Of a stretch of 44,500 nucleotides of DNA, positions 14,331-23,459 are shown one piece after another. Origin of the DNA: Micromonospora rosaria (GTDB taxonomy: Bacteria > Actinomycetota > Actinomycetes > Mycobacteriales > Micromonosporaceae); the NCBI RefSeq assembly GCF_001567585.1, contig NZ_LRQV01000050.1, forward strand, positions 1 to 44,500, written 5' to 3'. Positions within the stretch are counted from its first letter, which is position 1; the number at the start of each line of letters is the position of its first letter. A model generated the notes under the pieces. The model saw only the letters and a program-made list of their open reading frames with translations. It did not search any database and was not told where the DNA came from. The position numbers were made by a program, and so were the translations under genes.

Positions 14331-15500
14331 TCACGGCTGGCTGATCGCCGCGCCGATCGCCCGCAGCCCGTCGACGTCGTGGACGTCGACGGGCTGTGCC
14401 GCGACCGAGACCGCCGGTACCGCCGGGAACGCCGTGGTGAACCGCGCCGCCACCCGCCGCTCGCGGTCCGCCTGCTCGGCCAGGGCGGCGTGCGCCCGCA
14501 GCACCTCGACGGTGCCCTCGTGCCCACCGGCCTCGACCAGCCGTTGCGCGGCGGCGAGGCTCTCCGCCGCGTCCGGGGCCGGCACCGCCGGCCGGTGCAC
14601 CCGGTTCAGCACCAGCCCGGCCAGCGGCATCCGCTCCTCGCGCAGCCGGCCGGCGAAGTACGCGGCCTCCCGGACCGCGTCCGGCTCCGGTGCCGCGACC
14701 AGCAGGAACGCCGTCTCCCGGGCCTGCAGGATCCGGTACGTCTGCTCGGCCCGCTGCCGGAAGCCGCCGAACATCGAGTCCAGTGCGGCGACGAAGCCGG
14801 ACAGGTCGGTGAGCAGCTGGGCGCCGAGCACCTTCTGCACCACCTTCGAGAACATCCCGAAGCTCGCCGTGACGAAGCTGAACATGCTCCGCCCCCCGGT
14901 CCGCGCCGGGGCGAGCAGCAGCCGCAGCATCCGCCCGTCGAGGAACCGGGAGAGCCGGGCCGGCGCGTCCAGGAAGTCCAGCGCGGAGCGGGACGGCGGG
15001 GTGTCCACCACGATCAGGTCCCACTCGCCCCGGGCGTGCAACTGGCCGAGCTTCTCCATCGCCATGTACTCCTGCGTGCCGGCGAAGGTCGAACTCATGG
15101 CCTGGTAGAAGGGGTTGGCGAAGATCTCCGCCGCCTTCGCCGGGTCGGTGTGCTGCAGCACCACGTCGTCGAAGGTCCGCTTCATGTCCAGCATCATGGC
15201 GTGCAACTCGCCGCCGCTGGCCTCGACGTCGAGCCCCTTGACCTGGCGGGGGGTGTTGTCCAGCTCGGTCAGGCCGAGGGACTGGGCCAGCCGGCGGGCC
15301 GGGTCGATGGTGAGCACCACGGTACGCCGGCCGTGCTGCTCGGCCGCGCGGAGCGCGAGCGCGGCGGCGGTGGTCGTCTTGCCCACGCCACCCGCGCCGC
15401 AGCAGACCACGATCCGGACGCCGGGGTCGGCGAGGATCCGGTCCACGTCCAGTCGCGGCGCCGCGTCTTCGGAAGGCACCAATCGAGCGTATCGGTCCAC
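14331..15500 (-). CDS. ArsA/Get3-like ATPase (Rv3680-type)
   Basis: The 389-residue SIMIBI-class ATPase has the deviant P-loop GAGGVGKTT (35-43), TIDPARRLAQSLG as switch region, and VVDTPPSRSALDF as the switch II strand. It lacks the paired cysteines of arsenite pumps. In M. tuberculosis the equivalent pair Rv3679-Rv3680 lies next to whiB4. The second ATPase gene lies 36 bases upstream, so they probably act as a heterodimer and are co-transcribed. The GTG start at 15500 has GGCGGAG about seven bases upstream. The exact cargo or substrate is unknown; Get3-like membrane targeting and anion handling are both possible. Confidence 0.88.
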   Translation of the reverse strand: MDRYARLVPSEDAAPRLDVDRILADPGVRIVVCCGAGGVGKTTTAAALALRAAEQHGRRTVVLTIDPARRLAQSLGLTELDNTPRQVKGLDVEASGGELHAMMLDMKRTFDDVVLQHTDPAKAAEIFANPFYQAMSSTFAGTQEYMAMEKLGQLHARGEWDLIVVDTPPSRSALDFLDAPARLSRFLDGRMLRLLLAPARTGGRSMFSFVTASFGMFSKVVQKVLGAQLLTDLSGFVAALDSMFGGFRQRAEQTYRILQARETAFLLVAAPEPDAVREAAYFAGRLREERMPLAGLVLNRVHRPAVPAPDAAESLAAAQRLVEAGGHEGTVEVLRAHAALAEQADRERRVAARFTTAFPAVPAVSVAAQPVDVHDVDGLRAIGAAISQP

Positions 15501-15536
15501 GGTGCTGCTCCGCCGGGTGCCGTGGGCAGGTGTGAG

Positions 15537-16514
15537 TCAATCCGCGGCGACCAGCGCCGCGGCCAGCGCCTGCAACCCCGCCCGGTCGACCCCGCCCGGC
15601 AACAGCGGCAACTCCGTGATCGGCCGCCCCAGCTCCACCAGGTCGGCCCGGAGCGAGTCCTCCAGCTCGCGCCGGGCCGCCTGGTCCCGCGCCTCCCCGT
15701 GCAGCCCGGCGACGGTGGCCCGGTCGGCCGGCAGGCCGGCGGCGAGCAGCCCCCGGCGCAGCTCGGCCTGGCTGACCACGGTGCCGGCCGGCAGCGGCGC
15801 CCGCGCCGCGTTCACGATCACCCGGCCCACCGGGAACCCGAACTGGGTCAGCTCGGCGATCGCGTCCACCGTCTCCTGGACCGGCATCTCCTCCAGCAGC
15901 GTCACCACGTGCACCGCCGCCATGGGGGAGCGCAGCAGCGCGGCGACCCCCTCGCTCTGCGTCTTGATCGGCCCGACCTTGGCCAGCCGCGCGGTCTCCG
16001 CGGTGACGTTGAGGAACCGGCCGATCCGGCCGGTCGGCGGGGCGTCCAGCACCACCGCGTCGTACACCCGGCGCTGCCCGGTGGAGCGGGTGGTGGCCTC
16101 CTTCACCTTCCCGGTGAGCAGGACGTCCCGCAGGCCGGGGGCGATGGTGGTGGCGAAGTCGATCGCGCCGAACTTGCGCAGCGCCCGACCGGCCGCGCCG
16201 AGCTTGTAGAACATGTCGAGGTACTCCAGCAGGGCCTCCTCGGCGTCCACCGCCAGGGCCCGTACCTCCCCACCGCCCGGGGCGTCGGTCAGGTGCCGCT
16301 CCTCGTACGGCAGCGGGTCGGTGCCGAAGAGCTGGGCGATGCCCTGCCGCCCCTCCACCTCCACCAGGAGGGTGCGCCGGCCACCGGCGGCCAGCCCGAG
16401 GGCCAGCGCCGCCGCCACGCTCGTCTTGCCGGTGCCGCCCTTGCCGGTCACCACGTGCAGGCGGGCCGGCCAGCCGGGGCCGGCCGGGTCCGTCGGCCGC
16501 TCAGAGACTCGCAC
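15537..16514 (-). CDS. ArsA/Get3-like ATPase (Rv3679-type)
   Basis: The 325-residue partner ATPase has the P-loop GKGGTGKTS (24-32), VEVEGRQGIAQLFG after it, and VVLDAPPTGRIGRFL as switch II strand. The signature lysine (K25 in GKGGTGK) is that of the SIMIBI deviant Walker motif. It is the first gene of a two-gene operon with the 389-residue paralogue. The GTG start at 16514 lacks a strong ribosome-binding site; no better start gives the complete P-loop region. Function is inferred from the conserved pairing only. Confidence 0.88.
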   Translation of the reverse strand: MRVSERPTDPAGPGWPARLHVVTGKGGTGKTSVAAALALGLAAGGRRTLLVEVEGRQGIAQLFGTDPLPYEERHLTDAPGGGEVRALAVDAEEALLEYLDMFYKLGAAGRALRKFGAIDFATTIAPGLRDVLLTGKVKEATTRSTGQRRVYDAVVLDAPPTGRIGRFLNVTAETARLAKVGPIKTQSEGVAALLRSPMAAVHVVTLLEEMPVQETVDAIAELTQFGFPVGRVIVNAARAPLPAGTVVSQAELRRGLLAAGLPADRATVAGLHGEARDQAARRELEDSLRADLVELGRPITELPLLPGGVDRAGLQALAAALVAAD

Positions 16515-16612
16515 CGGTCGAGCCTATCCAGTCCCGGGCCGCCGGCCACCGCCTCCCGCCGCGACCACCGTCCCGCCGGTGGCGGTGGGTCGGGTCGCCG
16601 GGCCGACCGCCG

Positions 16613-17203
16613 TCAGCCCACCTCGCAGACCCACCAGCCCTGCTTACGGACCACGGTGAAGCGCAGGTCCTGGTCGGCGACCTTCTCGTCGGAGGTGGTC
16701 ATGGTCAGTCTGGTGGTGACGGTGGCCCGGTCGCCGTTCTGGTTGTCCACGGTCGGCGAGGTCCACCGGAACCGGGGGTTGCGGTAGGCGGCGGCGTACT
16801 CCTCCACCTCGGCGACCTTCGCGGCGATCTTCTTCTCGTCCCGGGCCGCCGCGCAGACCAGGTCGGCCGCGCCGGCCGGGTCGCGGTCCCGGTAGACGGC
16901 CGCCATGAAGCTGTCCACGGCGGTCGTCGGCTCCGGGGGGCCCTCACCGTGCTCCGCGTCGCGCAGGGTCAGGAAGGCCGCCACACCGCCGCCCCCGCAG
17001 AGCAGCACCGCCGCCACCAGGACGAGCGAGGCGATCACCAGGCCCCGCCGGTTGCGGGCCGGGCGGGGCGCGGCGTGCGCGGCCGGGCCGGTGGGCGCGG
17101 CGTGTTGGGGCCCGGTGGGCGACGTGCCGCGGGCGGTCGACTCGTCGCGGGGTGGGGGAGCGGCGGGCGATCCGGTCGGGCCACCGTGCGGCGGTTGGGT
17201 CAT
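16613..17203 (-). CDS. Single-pass membrane protein with NTF2-like extracellular domain
   Basis: The 196-residue product has a Pro/Gly/Ala-rich cytoplasmic head (1-55), one membrane helix (about 58-80, GLVIASLVLVAAVLLCGGGG), and an outer domain of about 110 residues with an alternating strand pattern (FMAAVYRDRDPAGAADLVCA, TVTTRLTMTTSDEK, FTVVRKQGWWVCEV). This resembles DUF4878/NTF2-like ectodomains found in many actinobacterial membrane proteins; two cysteines (in VCAAA and WVCEV) could form a disulfide. The ATG at 17203 has GGGGGA five bases upstream. It lies upstream of the ATPase operon on the same strand, about 100 bases away. Confidence 0.7.
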   Translation of the reverse strand: MTQPPHGGPTGSPAAPPPRDESTARGTSPTGPQHAAPTGPAAHAAPRPARNRRGLVIASLVLVAAVLLCGGGGVAAFLTLRDAEHGEGPPEPTTAVDSFMAAVYRDRDPAGAADLVCAAARDEKKIAAKVAEVEEYAAAYRNPRFRWTSPTVDNQNGDRATVTTRLTMTTSDEKVADQDLRFTVVRKQGWWVCEVG

Positions 17204-17618
17204 CTGGTCCCCCGGGGTGCGGCGTCGGGCCACCGGAAGGGGTGGCGACGCGAGTCGAGCCGTGGCGGGCGAGCCGGGCGCCCGTCGGGAAGGGTAGCGG
17301 TCTATGCCCCGATGAGAGGAGTGAGCCGGGTGTCCGGATCGCCCGCCGGTCCCCGTCGGCGGGGGCGGCGCGGTTCCGGTGCGGCGGGCGGGGGCGCCCC
17401 CCGGCGAGGTCTGGAGGCATGAAGGTGGCCGGACCGCGATCGTGTACTGGACGCGGGATGTGTCGCATATGTGACTTGACGTGATCGACTGTGCGCGTCC
17501 GGTTGAACCTCGGGACTTCCGGCCCTACCTTCGGCCGCGGTGGCGGGGGTCGGGCCGGACGGGTTGTCCGTCCCGGATGCCAGAAGACAGGACAAAAACG
17601 ACGCCGGGAGGCACTGCG
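17204..17618. other. Divergent intergenic region with a near-palindromic site
   Basis: The 415 bases hold no convincing gene. A 14-base near-palindrome GTCGCATATGTGAC (17462-17475, one mismatched pair) lies next to TTGACG (17477-17482), which could be a -35 box for the rightward gene. The rest is GC-rich with inverted CCGCCGG-type blocks near 17344 and 17383. Confidence 0.35.
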
Positions 17619-18101
17619 ATGCACGACGCGGACGACACCCCCCGATCCTCTGCCCCCTTCGGCGACCGGGCCCGACGGGTCGGGGCCGGCGGAGAGACCG
17701 ACGGGCCGGTCAACGGTCCGCCCCTCAACGAACGGTCGTACCGGCGCCTCGCCGATCCCGGGGAGCTGGTCCGCAGCCTGCACCGGTCGGACGAGCGGGT
17801 CCGGGACGAGGAGGAGCCGGGGTACGTGATCCACCTGCCGATCCGGGTCGCCGACCTGGCCGCGGCGACCGCCCTGGCCGGCCGGGTCGCGGTCTCCCTC
17901 GGCTTCCTGGTCGAGCTGGACGCCGGGGAGACGACCGTCTCCACGGCCGACGACCAGAACAACCGGCAGCGGGTCTTCTGCGACCTGCCGCTGGCCGACC
18001 GGTCCCGCTGTCCCCAGCCGTACGACCACGGCGGGCCGTGCGGTGAGGCGCCCACCGCTCCTGAGCAGCGCCCCGCGCCCCGGCCGTCGGCCGGACCGTA
18101 G
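17619..18101 (+). CDS. 160-residue hypothetical protein
   Basis: The first 35 residues are polar and probably disordered. Residues 55-135 look like a folded alpha/beta domain (YVIHLPIRVADLAAATALAG, then VSLGFLVELDAGETTVS), ending with CDLPLADRSRCPQPYDHGG, where three cysteines and a histidine could bind metal. The ATG at 17619 has GGGAGG seven bases upstream; longer frames are rejected. I do not recognise the family. Its stop codon TAG is part of a candidate -10 box for the next gene. Confidence 0.65.
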   Translation: MHDADDTPRSSAPFGDRARRVGAGGETDGPVNGPPLNERSYRRLADPGELVRSLHRSDERVRDEEEPGYVIHLPIRVADLAAATALAGRVAVSLGFLVELDAGETTVSTADDQNNRQRVFCDLPLADRSRCPQPYDHGGPCGEAPTAPEQRPAPRPSAGP

Positions 18102-18104
18102 GCT
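18099..18104 (+). promoter_or_regulatory. -10 box upstream of the DUF4177 gene
   Basis: TAGGCT overlaps the stop codon of the preceding gene and lies 41 bases before the ATG at 18146. It would give a leader of about 35 bases that contains the AGGGAGCG ribosome-binding site. Confidence 0.4.
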
Positions 18105-18145
18105 GTCGCGGAACTGTTCGACGTCCACACAGGGAGCGCTCACCG

Positions 18146-18301
18146 ATGCAGAAGTGGGAATACTCCACCGTCCCGCTGCTGGTCCACGCGACCAAGCAGA
18201 TCCTCGACAACTGGGGCGAGGACGGGTGGGAACTCGTCGCCGTGATCCCCGGCCCGAACCCGGAGCAGCTCGTCGCGTACCTGAAGCGGCCCAAGGCGTG
18301 A
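18146..18301 (+). CDS. DUF4177-like small protein
   Basis: The 51-residue product (start MQKWEYSTVPLLVHATKQIL) has the compact strand-helix-strand-strand layout of DUF4177: EYSTVPL, a helix, GWELVAVIPGP, and VAYLKR at the end. The equivalent protein in M. tuberculosis, Rv3678A, sits at the same place beside the RidA and ArsA-like genes. The function is unknown. AGGGAG lies about eight bases before the ATG. The stop overlaps the GTG of the next gene. Confidence 0.85.
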   Translation: MQKWEYSTVPLLVHATKQILDNWGEDGWELVAVIPGPNPEQLVAYLKRPKA

Positions 18302-18759
18302 GCGCCGACCCGCGCGCCGCGCTCGCCGACCTCGGGCTGGAACTGCCCGAGGTCGTTCCGCCGGTGGCCAGCTACCTGCCGGCCGTCCGGTCCGGGCAGC
18401 ACGTCTACGTCTCCGGGCAGCTCCCCGTCGCCGACGGCACGCTGCTCGCCACCGGCAAGGTGGGCGACGCCGTCTCCGCCGAGCAGGCCCGGGACCTCGC
18501 CCAGCGGTGCGCGCTGAACGCGCTGGCCGCGGTGGACTCGCTGGTCGGCCTGGCGAGCGTGGTCCGGGTGGTGAAGCTGACCGGCTTCGTCGCCTCGGCA
18601 CCCGGGTTCACCGGCCAGCCGGGCGTGATCAACGGCGCGTCCGACCTGTTCGGCGCGGTCTTCGGCGAGGCCGGCCGGCACGCCCGCAGCGCGGTCGGCG
18701 TGGCCGAACTGCCGCTCGACGCCCCGGTCGAGGTCGAGGTCGTGTTCGAGGTCGCCTGA
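18298..18759 (+). CDS. RidA (YjgF/YER057c)-family protein
   Basis: The 153-residue protein shows family landmarks: YLPAVRSGQHVYVSGQLP, the helix EQARDLAQRCALNALAAVDS, VVRVVKLTGFVAS, and the C-terminal HARSAVGVAELPLDAPVEVE. RidA proteins hydrolyse reactive enamine/imine products of amino acid metabolism using an arginine in the HARSAVG region, present here. This subgroup (Rv3678c-like) carries an extra N-terminal segment and is not closest to E. coli RidA, so activity is not certain. The GTG start lies in a GTGA overlap with DUF4177, so the two are coupled. Confidence 0.9.
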   Translation: MSADPRAALADLGLELPEVVPPVASYLPAVRSGQHVYVSGQLPVADGTLLATGKVGDAVSAEQARDLAQRCALNALAAVDSLVGLASVVRVVKLTGFVASAPGFTGQPGVINGASDLFGAVFGEAGRHARSAVGVAELPLDAPVEVEVVFEVA

Positions 18760-18904
18760 GGCGGTCCGCCCGGCGATCCGGTGCCGGTGCCCGGCGGTCG
18801 GTGCGCGCCCTCCGGTGGCCCGCCGCCCCGGCCCGAGCCGCTCCGCTTCCCGCGATCCGTCGGCGGTGAGTCGTCATGATCGCGGGGAGCGCCCGGCGGG
18901 GTCG

Positions 18905-18910
18905 TACGAT
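18905..18910 (+). promoter_or_regulatory. -10 box for leaderless MBL-fold transcript
   Basis: TACGAT ends seven bases before the ATG at 18918 and no ribosome-binding site is present, the pattern of a leaderless actinobacterial mRNA. Confidence 0.5.
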
Positions 18911-18917
18911 CGCAGCC

Positions 18918-19772
18918 ATGACGGGGCATGTGACCGCGCCGGTGGCGGCGCTCGCCGACGAGCTGCCCGGCTGGGCGACCCTGCTGCGGGCGCCGAACCC
19001 GGGGCCGATGACGCTCGACGGCACCAACACCTGGCTGCTGCGCGCTCCGGGCCGGGCCGAGGCGGTCGTGGTCGACCCCGGCCCGGCCGACGAGGAGCAC
19101 CTGGCCCGGATCGCCGGGCACGGGCCGATCGCCGCCGTGCTGATCACCCACGGGCACCCGGACCACACCGACGGCTCCCGTCGCCTGGCCGACCTGCTCG
19201 GTGGCGTCCCGGTCCGGGCCGTCGACCCGGCGCACACCGTCGGCGCCGAGCCGCTCGCCGTCTCCACCGACCCCACCGGCGACCGGTCGACGCTGGAACT
19301 GGCCGGCCTGTCGATCGAGCCGCTGGCCACCCCCGGCCACACCGCCGACTCGGTCTGCCTTCTCGTCGAGCACGCGGGCGAGCGGGCGGTGCTCACCGGC
19401 GACACCATCCTGGGCCGGGGCACCACCGTCGTCGCCCACCCCGACGGGAACCTCGCCGACTATCTGGCCAGCCTGACCCGGCTGGCCGCGTACCGGGGGG
19501 TCACCGCGCTGCCGGGGCACGGCCCGGCGCTGGCCGACTGCGGGGCCGCCGCCGACTACTACCTCGCCCACCGGCGGGCCCGGCTCGACCAGGTCCGGGC
19601 GGCGGTCGCCGCCGGTGACCGGACCGCCGCCGAGGTGGTCGCCCGGGTGTACGCCGACGTGGACCGCTCGCTGTGGTGGGCGGCCGAGTGGTCGGTCCGG
19701 GCCCAACTGGAGTACCTCGGGCTGCCGACCGGGGAATCCGGCGGCCCGGAAGCGCGGTTGGACCAGCCGTGA
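18918..19772 (+). CDS. MBL-fold metallohydrolase, LACTB2-like
   Basis: The 284-residue enzyme has the zinc motif THGHPDHTDG, the later histidine in TPGHTADSV, the bridging aspartate in LTGDTILG and the final histidine in LPGHGP. A C-terminal helical domain (about 215-270) follows, as in LACTB2-like hydrolases and ribonucleases. The dinuclear site is complete, so it should be active; the natural substrate is unknown. The ATG at 18918 is chosen for the -10 box just upstream; a longer frame from 18876 has no support. It corresponds to Rv3677c, which in mycobacteria lies next to crp; here the cyclase gene follows in a GTGA overlap. Confidence 0.9.
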   Translation: MTGHVTAPVAALADELPGWATLLRAPNPGPMTLDGTNTWLLRAPGRAEAVVVDPGPADEEHLARIAGHGPIAAVLITHGHPDHTDGSRRLADLLGGVPVRAVDPAHTVGAEPLAVSTDPTGDRSTLELAGLSIEPLATPGHTADSVCLLVEHAGERAVLTGDTILGRGTTVVAHPDGNLADYLASLTRLAAYRGVTALPGHGPALADCGAAADYYLAHRRARLDQVRAAVAAGDRTAAEVVARVYADVDRSLWWAAEWSVRAQLEYLGLPTGESGGPEARLDQP

Positions 19773-22700
19773 CCTGCCCGGTGTGCGGAACCGTCGCCGT
19801 ACCCGGCGCCCGGTTCTGCCACAACTGCGGCGCCGCCCTGCCGGCCGCCGCGACGTTGCCGGCCGCCGAGCGCCGGGTGGTCACCGTGCTCTTCGGAGAC
19901 CTGTCCGACTTCACCTCCTGGTCGGAGGACCTCGACCCGGAGCGGGTCGGCGCGGTCACCGACCGGGTGCTCGCCGCCCTGGCCGGCGCGGTCAAGACCT
20001 TCGGCGGGCACGTCGACAAGCTCACCGGTGACGGGATCATGGCGGTCTTCGGCGCGCCGGTGGCGCACGAGGACGACGCCGAACGGGCGGTCCGCGCCGC
20101 GCTGTCCATGCAGCGGGCGGTCCGCCGGGTCCTCGACGACGAGCGCGGCGGCGGTGCCCCGCTCGGCCTGCGGGTCGGACTGAACACCGGCGACGTGATC
20201 GCCGGCATCCAGGCCGCCATCGAGTACACGGTCATCGGCGACACGGTCAACACCGCCGCCCGGCTCGCCGACGCCGCCGCCGTCGGCGCGGTGTACGCGG
20301 GCGGCCGGACCGCCGCCGCCACCCGGCACGTCGCCTCCTGGCGGGCGCTGCGCCCGCTGCGGCTCAAGGGCAAGCGGGAACCGGTCGAGGCGTACGAGCT
20401 GCTCGGCCTGCTGGACGCCCCGGGCACCCGCTCCGGCCTCGGCGACGAGGCGCCGTTCGTGGGGCGGGAGACCGAGATCGGCCGGGTCGCCGGTCGGCTC
20501 GCCGAGGTGATCGACCGCACCGAACCCCGGGTGCTGCTGATGACCGCCGAGGCGGGGATCGGCAAGTCCCGGTTCGCCGCCGAGGTGGAACGCCTCGCCG
20601 CCGGGTACGACGTGGGCCCCGGCCGGTTCGCCGCGCACACCGGGGCCCGGGTGCTCTCCGTGCGCTGTGCCGCCTTCGGCGAGCGGCGCCGGCTCGCCCC
20701 CCTGGCCGACCTGGTCCGGGCGGCGGTCGGCCTGCCCAACGACGCGGCCACCGCGTCGACCCGGCCGGCGGTGGAGGAGCGGCTGCGCCGGCTCGGCCAG
20801 CGGCTGGCCCGGCTGCGCCCCGAGCCGGCCCCGGTCGCCACCGACCAGTTGCTGGCCCTGCTCGGGTACGCCGACCTGGGCACCGGCAGCCCCACCGACC
20901 AGGGCGAGTGGAGCACCAGCGGCAACCCCGCCGACGCGGAGGCGGTGCCGAACGCGGTCGCCGACCTGCTCAGCGGGCTCGCCGCCGAGACCCCGCTGGT
21001 GGTCGTGGTGGACGACCTGCACGACGCCACCGGCGAGACGATCCGGGCGCTGGGCCTGACCCTGTCCCGGCTGACCGGTCCGGTGCTGGTGCTGCTGCTC
21101 GGCCGCCCCGAGCTGGTCCGGACCGCCGGGGCGCTGACCCGGGTCGCGGACGCCGAGGTGCACGCGCTGCCGCCGCTGCGCGGCGCGGACGCCGCCCGGC
21201 TGCTCACCACGTACCTCAGCGGCGGGCGGCTGCCGCAGCCGGACACCGACCGGCTGCTCGCCACCGCCCAGGGCAACCCGTTCTACCTGGCCGAGCTGGT
21301 CACCCTGCTGATGGAGCGGGGGGCGCTGACCGCGGTCGGGGAGGGCGGGTGGCGGCTCGCGCCCGGTTCGCTGGGCAGCCGGCTGCTCTCCCGGGACCTG
21401 GCCGCCGTGCTGGCGGCCCGGATCGACGCGCTGCCGCCGGACGCCCGGTCGGTGCTGCGCGACGCGGCGGTGGTCGGCGACACCGTGCCGGCCGGCACCG
21501 TGGAGGCGCTGCGCGAGCAGCGGACCGGGCGGGCCGGCCGCCCGGCGGCGGTGGTCGCCGTCGAGCTGGACCGGGCCGTCGAGGAGCTGCTGCAACGCCG
21601 GATGCTGCACCGCACCCGCACCGGGTACGCCTTCGCCACGCCGCTGATGCGCGAGGCCGCGTACGCCGGGGTGAGCAAGGCCGAACTGGCCGAGCGGCAC
21701 GCCGCGCTGGCCCGCTGGGCCGCCCCCGGCGCGGACGGCGGCACCCCGCCGGCCGGTGCCGCCGGCTTCACCGAGCAGGCCCGGGACGACTTCGTCGCCG
21801 CCCACGTCGAGCGGGCGGTGGCGCTGGCCGACGCGGTGGGGCTGCGGCCGGACTCGGCGGCCCGCGCGGTCGCCGGACTGGGCGTCGCCGCGCTGGGCCG
21901 GGCCGCCCGGCGCTCCCTCGCCGCCGGTGAGCCGGCCCTCGCCGTGGAGTACGCCGAGCGGGCCGCCGAGCTGACCCGCGACGGGGTACCGGCCGCCGAC
22001 CGGGTGGTGCACGCGCGGGCGCTGCTCCAGGTCGGCCGGGTGCACGACGCGCTCGCCTCGGCCGAGAAGATCGCCGCCAACGCCGGTGACGAGGCGATCC
22101 GGGCCAGCGCGTTGCTCCTCGCCGGCCAGGCGCACCAGACCCTCGGCGAGCCGGACCGGGCGGTGACCGCCTGGGAGGAGGCGCTCCAGGTCGCCACCGC
22201 CGGTGGCCTGCCGACCCTGCGCGCCTCGGCGATGCGGCGGCTCGGCATGGCCGACTTCCTGACCGGGCACCTGGGGCAGGCGAGCAGCCGGCTCGCCGCC
22301 GCGTACCAGGTCAGCCTCTCCGCGCAGGACCCGCGCGGGCAGGCCTGGTCGTTGCAGAACCTGGCCTGGGTGACCACCACCCGGGGCGACTTCGCCGGTA
22401 CCGACGCGGTGCTCGGCCGGGCCGCCCGGCTCTTCGCCGAGCTGCGCGACCCGTACGGCCGGGCCTGGCTGCGCGGCACCACCGCGTACGCCCGGCTGCT
22501 CGCCGGCCGGCTGCGCGAGGCGGGCCGGCTGGCCCGGGTGTTCCTGCCGTTCGGCGAGCGGGTCGGCGAGGCGTGGGCGGTGGGCACGCTGCGGGCGGTC
22601 GAGGCGTTCGCCGCCGCCGAACTGGGTGACCTGGCCGAGGCGGACCGGGGGGCCCGCCGGGCGTACCGGGAGTTCGCCGAGGTTTCCGACGAGTGGGGGC

Positions 22701-23347
22701 AGGGGTTCGCCCTGGTGGTGCGGGGCGTGGTGGCGCGCGGCCTGGGCGAGCCGGAGCACGCGGCGGACCTGCTCACCGACGCGCAGGAGTACGCCGACCG
22801 GACGTCGCACCCGCTGCTGACCGGGATGGCCGGCACGTTGCGCGGGTTCGTCGCCCTGGACATGGGGGACCACGAGACCGCCGAGGCGGCGGCGCGGGCC
22901 GTGCTGACCGCCGTCGAGCCGCACAACCCGCAGGCCCCGGCGCAGGTGGGGCCCCGGGTCCTGCTGGCCACCGCGCGGCTGGCCGCCGGGGACCCGGCGA
23001 CCGCGGTCGGGCTGCTCGCCCCGGTGGCGACCGTCGCGGCGAGCCGGCCGTCGCTGCTCTTCTCCCGCCGGCACACCATGGCCCGGTACGCCGGCGCGCT
23101 GCTCGCCCACGGGCAGCGGGAGCAGGCGCTGGACTGGGCCCGGCGCGCGGTCGCCGCCCCGGCGGAGGACGTCCGCAGCCAGGTGGTCGCCGCCATCGTG
23201 CTCGCCGAGGCCCTGGCCGCCACCGGTCAGCCCGCCGAGGCGCTGGCCAGTGCCGAGGACGCGGTACGCCTGGCCTTCGCGACCGAGCAGATCAGCGAAC
23301 GCCTCGCCGCCACCACGCTGCACCACCGCCTGCGGGCCGACGCCTGA
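19769..23347 (+). CDS. Zinc-ribbon/class III adenylyl cyclase/AAA-like ATPase/TPR protein
   Basis: The 1192-residue protein starts with a CPVC...CHNC zinc ribbon (3-20). A class III cyclase domain (about 33-215) has both metal aspartates (D44, D88), the adenine-selecting pair K84 and D158, and the transition-state residues N161 and R165, so it should make cAMP from ATP. An ATPase of the AAA/NACHT-like kind follows with Walker A AEAGIGKS (260-267) and VVVVDDLHD as Walker B. The last 550 residues are TPR-like helical repeats. This architecture is common in actinobacteria and mycobacteria (LuxR-less ATPase-cyclases). It overlaps the MBL-fold stop (GTGA). The crp gene lies 6 kb further on. Confidence 0.88.
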   Translation: MTCPVCGTVAVPGARFCHNCGAALPAAATLPAAERRVVTVLFGDLSDFTSWSEDLDPERVGAVTDRVLAALAGAVKTFGGHVDKLTGDGIMAVFGAPVAHEDDAERAVRAALSMQRAVRRVLDDERGGGAPLGLRVGLNTGDVIAGIQAAIEYTVIGDTVNTAARLADAAAVGAVYAGGRTAAATRHVASWRALRPLRLKGKREPVEAYELLGLLDAPGTRSGLGDEAPFVGRETEIGRVAGRLAEVIDRTEPRVLLMTAEAGIGKSRFAAEVERLAAGYDVGPGRFAAHTGARVLSVRCAAFGERRRLAPLADLVRAAVGLPNDAATASTRPAVEERLRRLGQRLARLRPEPAPVATDQLLALLGYADLGTGSPTDQGEWSTSGNPADAEAVPNAVADLLSGLAAETPLVVVVDDLHDATGETIRALGLTLSRLTGPVLVLLLGRPELVRTAGALTRVADAEVHALPPLRGADAARLLTTYLSGGRLPQPDTDRLLATAQGNPFYLAELVTLLMERGALTAVGEGGWRLAPGSLGSRLLSRDLAAVLAARIDALPPDARSVLRDAAVVGDTVPAGTVEALREQRTGRAGRPAAVVAVELDRAVEELLQRRMLHRTRTGYAFATPLMREAAYAGVSKAELAERHAALARWAAPGADGGTPPAGAAGFTEQARDDFVAAHVERAVALADAVGLRPDSAARAVAGLGVAALGRAARRSLAAGEPALAVEYAERAAELTRDGVPAADRVVHARALLQVGRVHDALASAEKIAANAGDEAIRASALLLAGQAHQTLGEPDRAVTAWEEALQVATAGGLPTLRASAMRRLGMADFLTGHLGQASSRLAAAYQVSLSAQDPRGQAWSLQNLAWVTTTRGDFAGTDAVLGRAARLFAELRDPYGRAWLRGTTAYARLLAGRLREAGRLARVFLPFGERVGEAWAVGTLRAVEAFAAAELGDLAEADRGARRAYREFAEVSDEWGQGFALVVRGVVARGLGEPEHAADLLTDAQEYADRTSHPLLTGMAGTLRGFVALDMGDHETAEAAARAVLTAVEPHNPQAPAQVGPRVLLATARLAAGDPATAVGLLAPVATVAASRPSLLFSRRHTMARYAGALLAHGQREQALDWARRAVAAPAEDVRSQVVAAIVLAEALAATGQPAEALASAEDAVRLAFATEQISERLAATTLHHRLRADA

Positions 23348-23410
23348 CCGCCGTCGCGCCGGATGGCGGGATGTGCCGGTTTCGCCGATGTGCGTGTCGG
23401 GCGTACCGGC

Positions 23411-23416
23411 TAGCGT
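23411..23416 (+). promoter_or_regulatory. -10 box for the small membrane protein gene
   Basis: TAGCGT lies 44 bases before the ATG at 23460, which would leave a leader of about 38 bases containing the strong ribosome-binding site GGGGAGGGG. Confidence 0.4.
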
Positions 23417-23459
23417 GTGGGGGCACGACGGGCTCCACAGTGGTACGGGGAGGGGTGTC

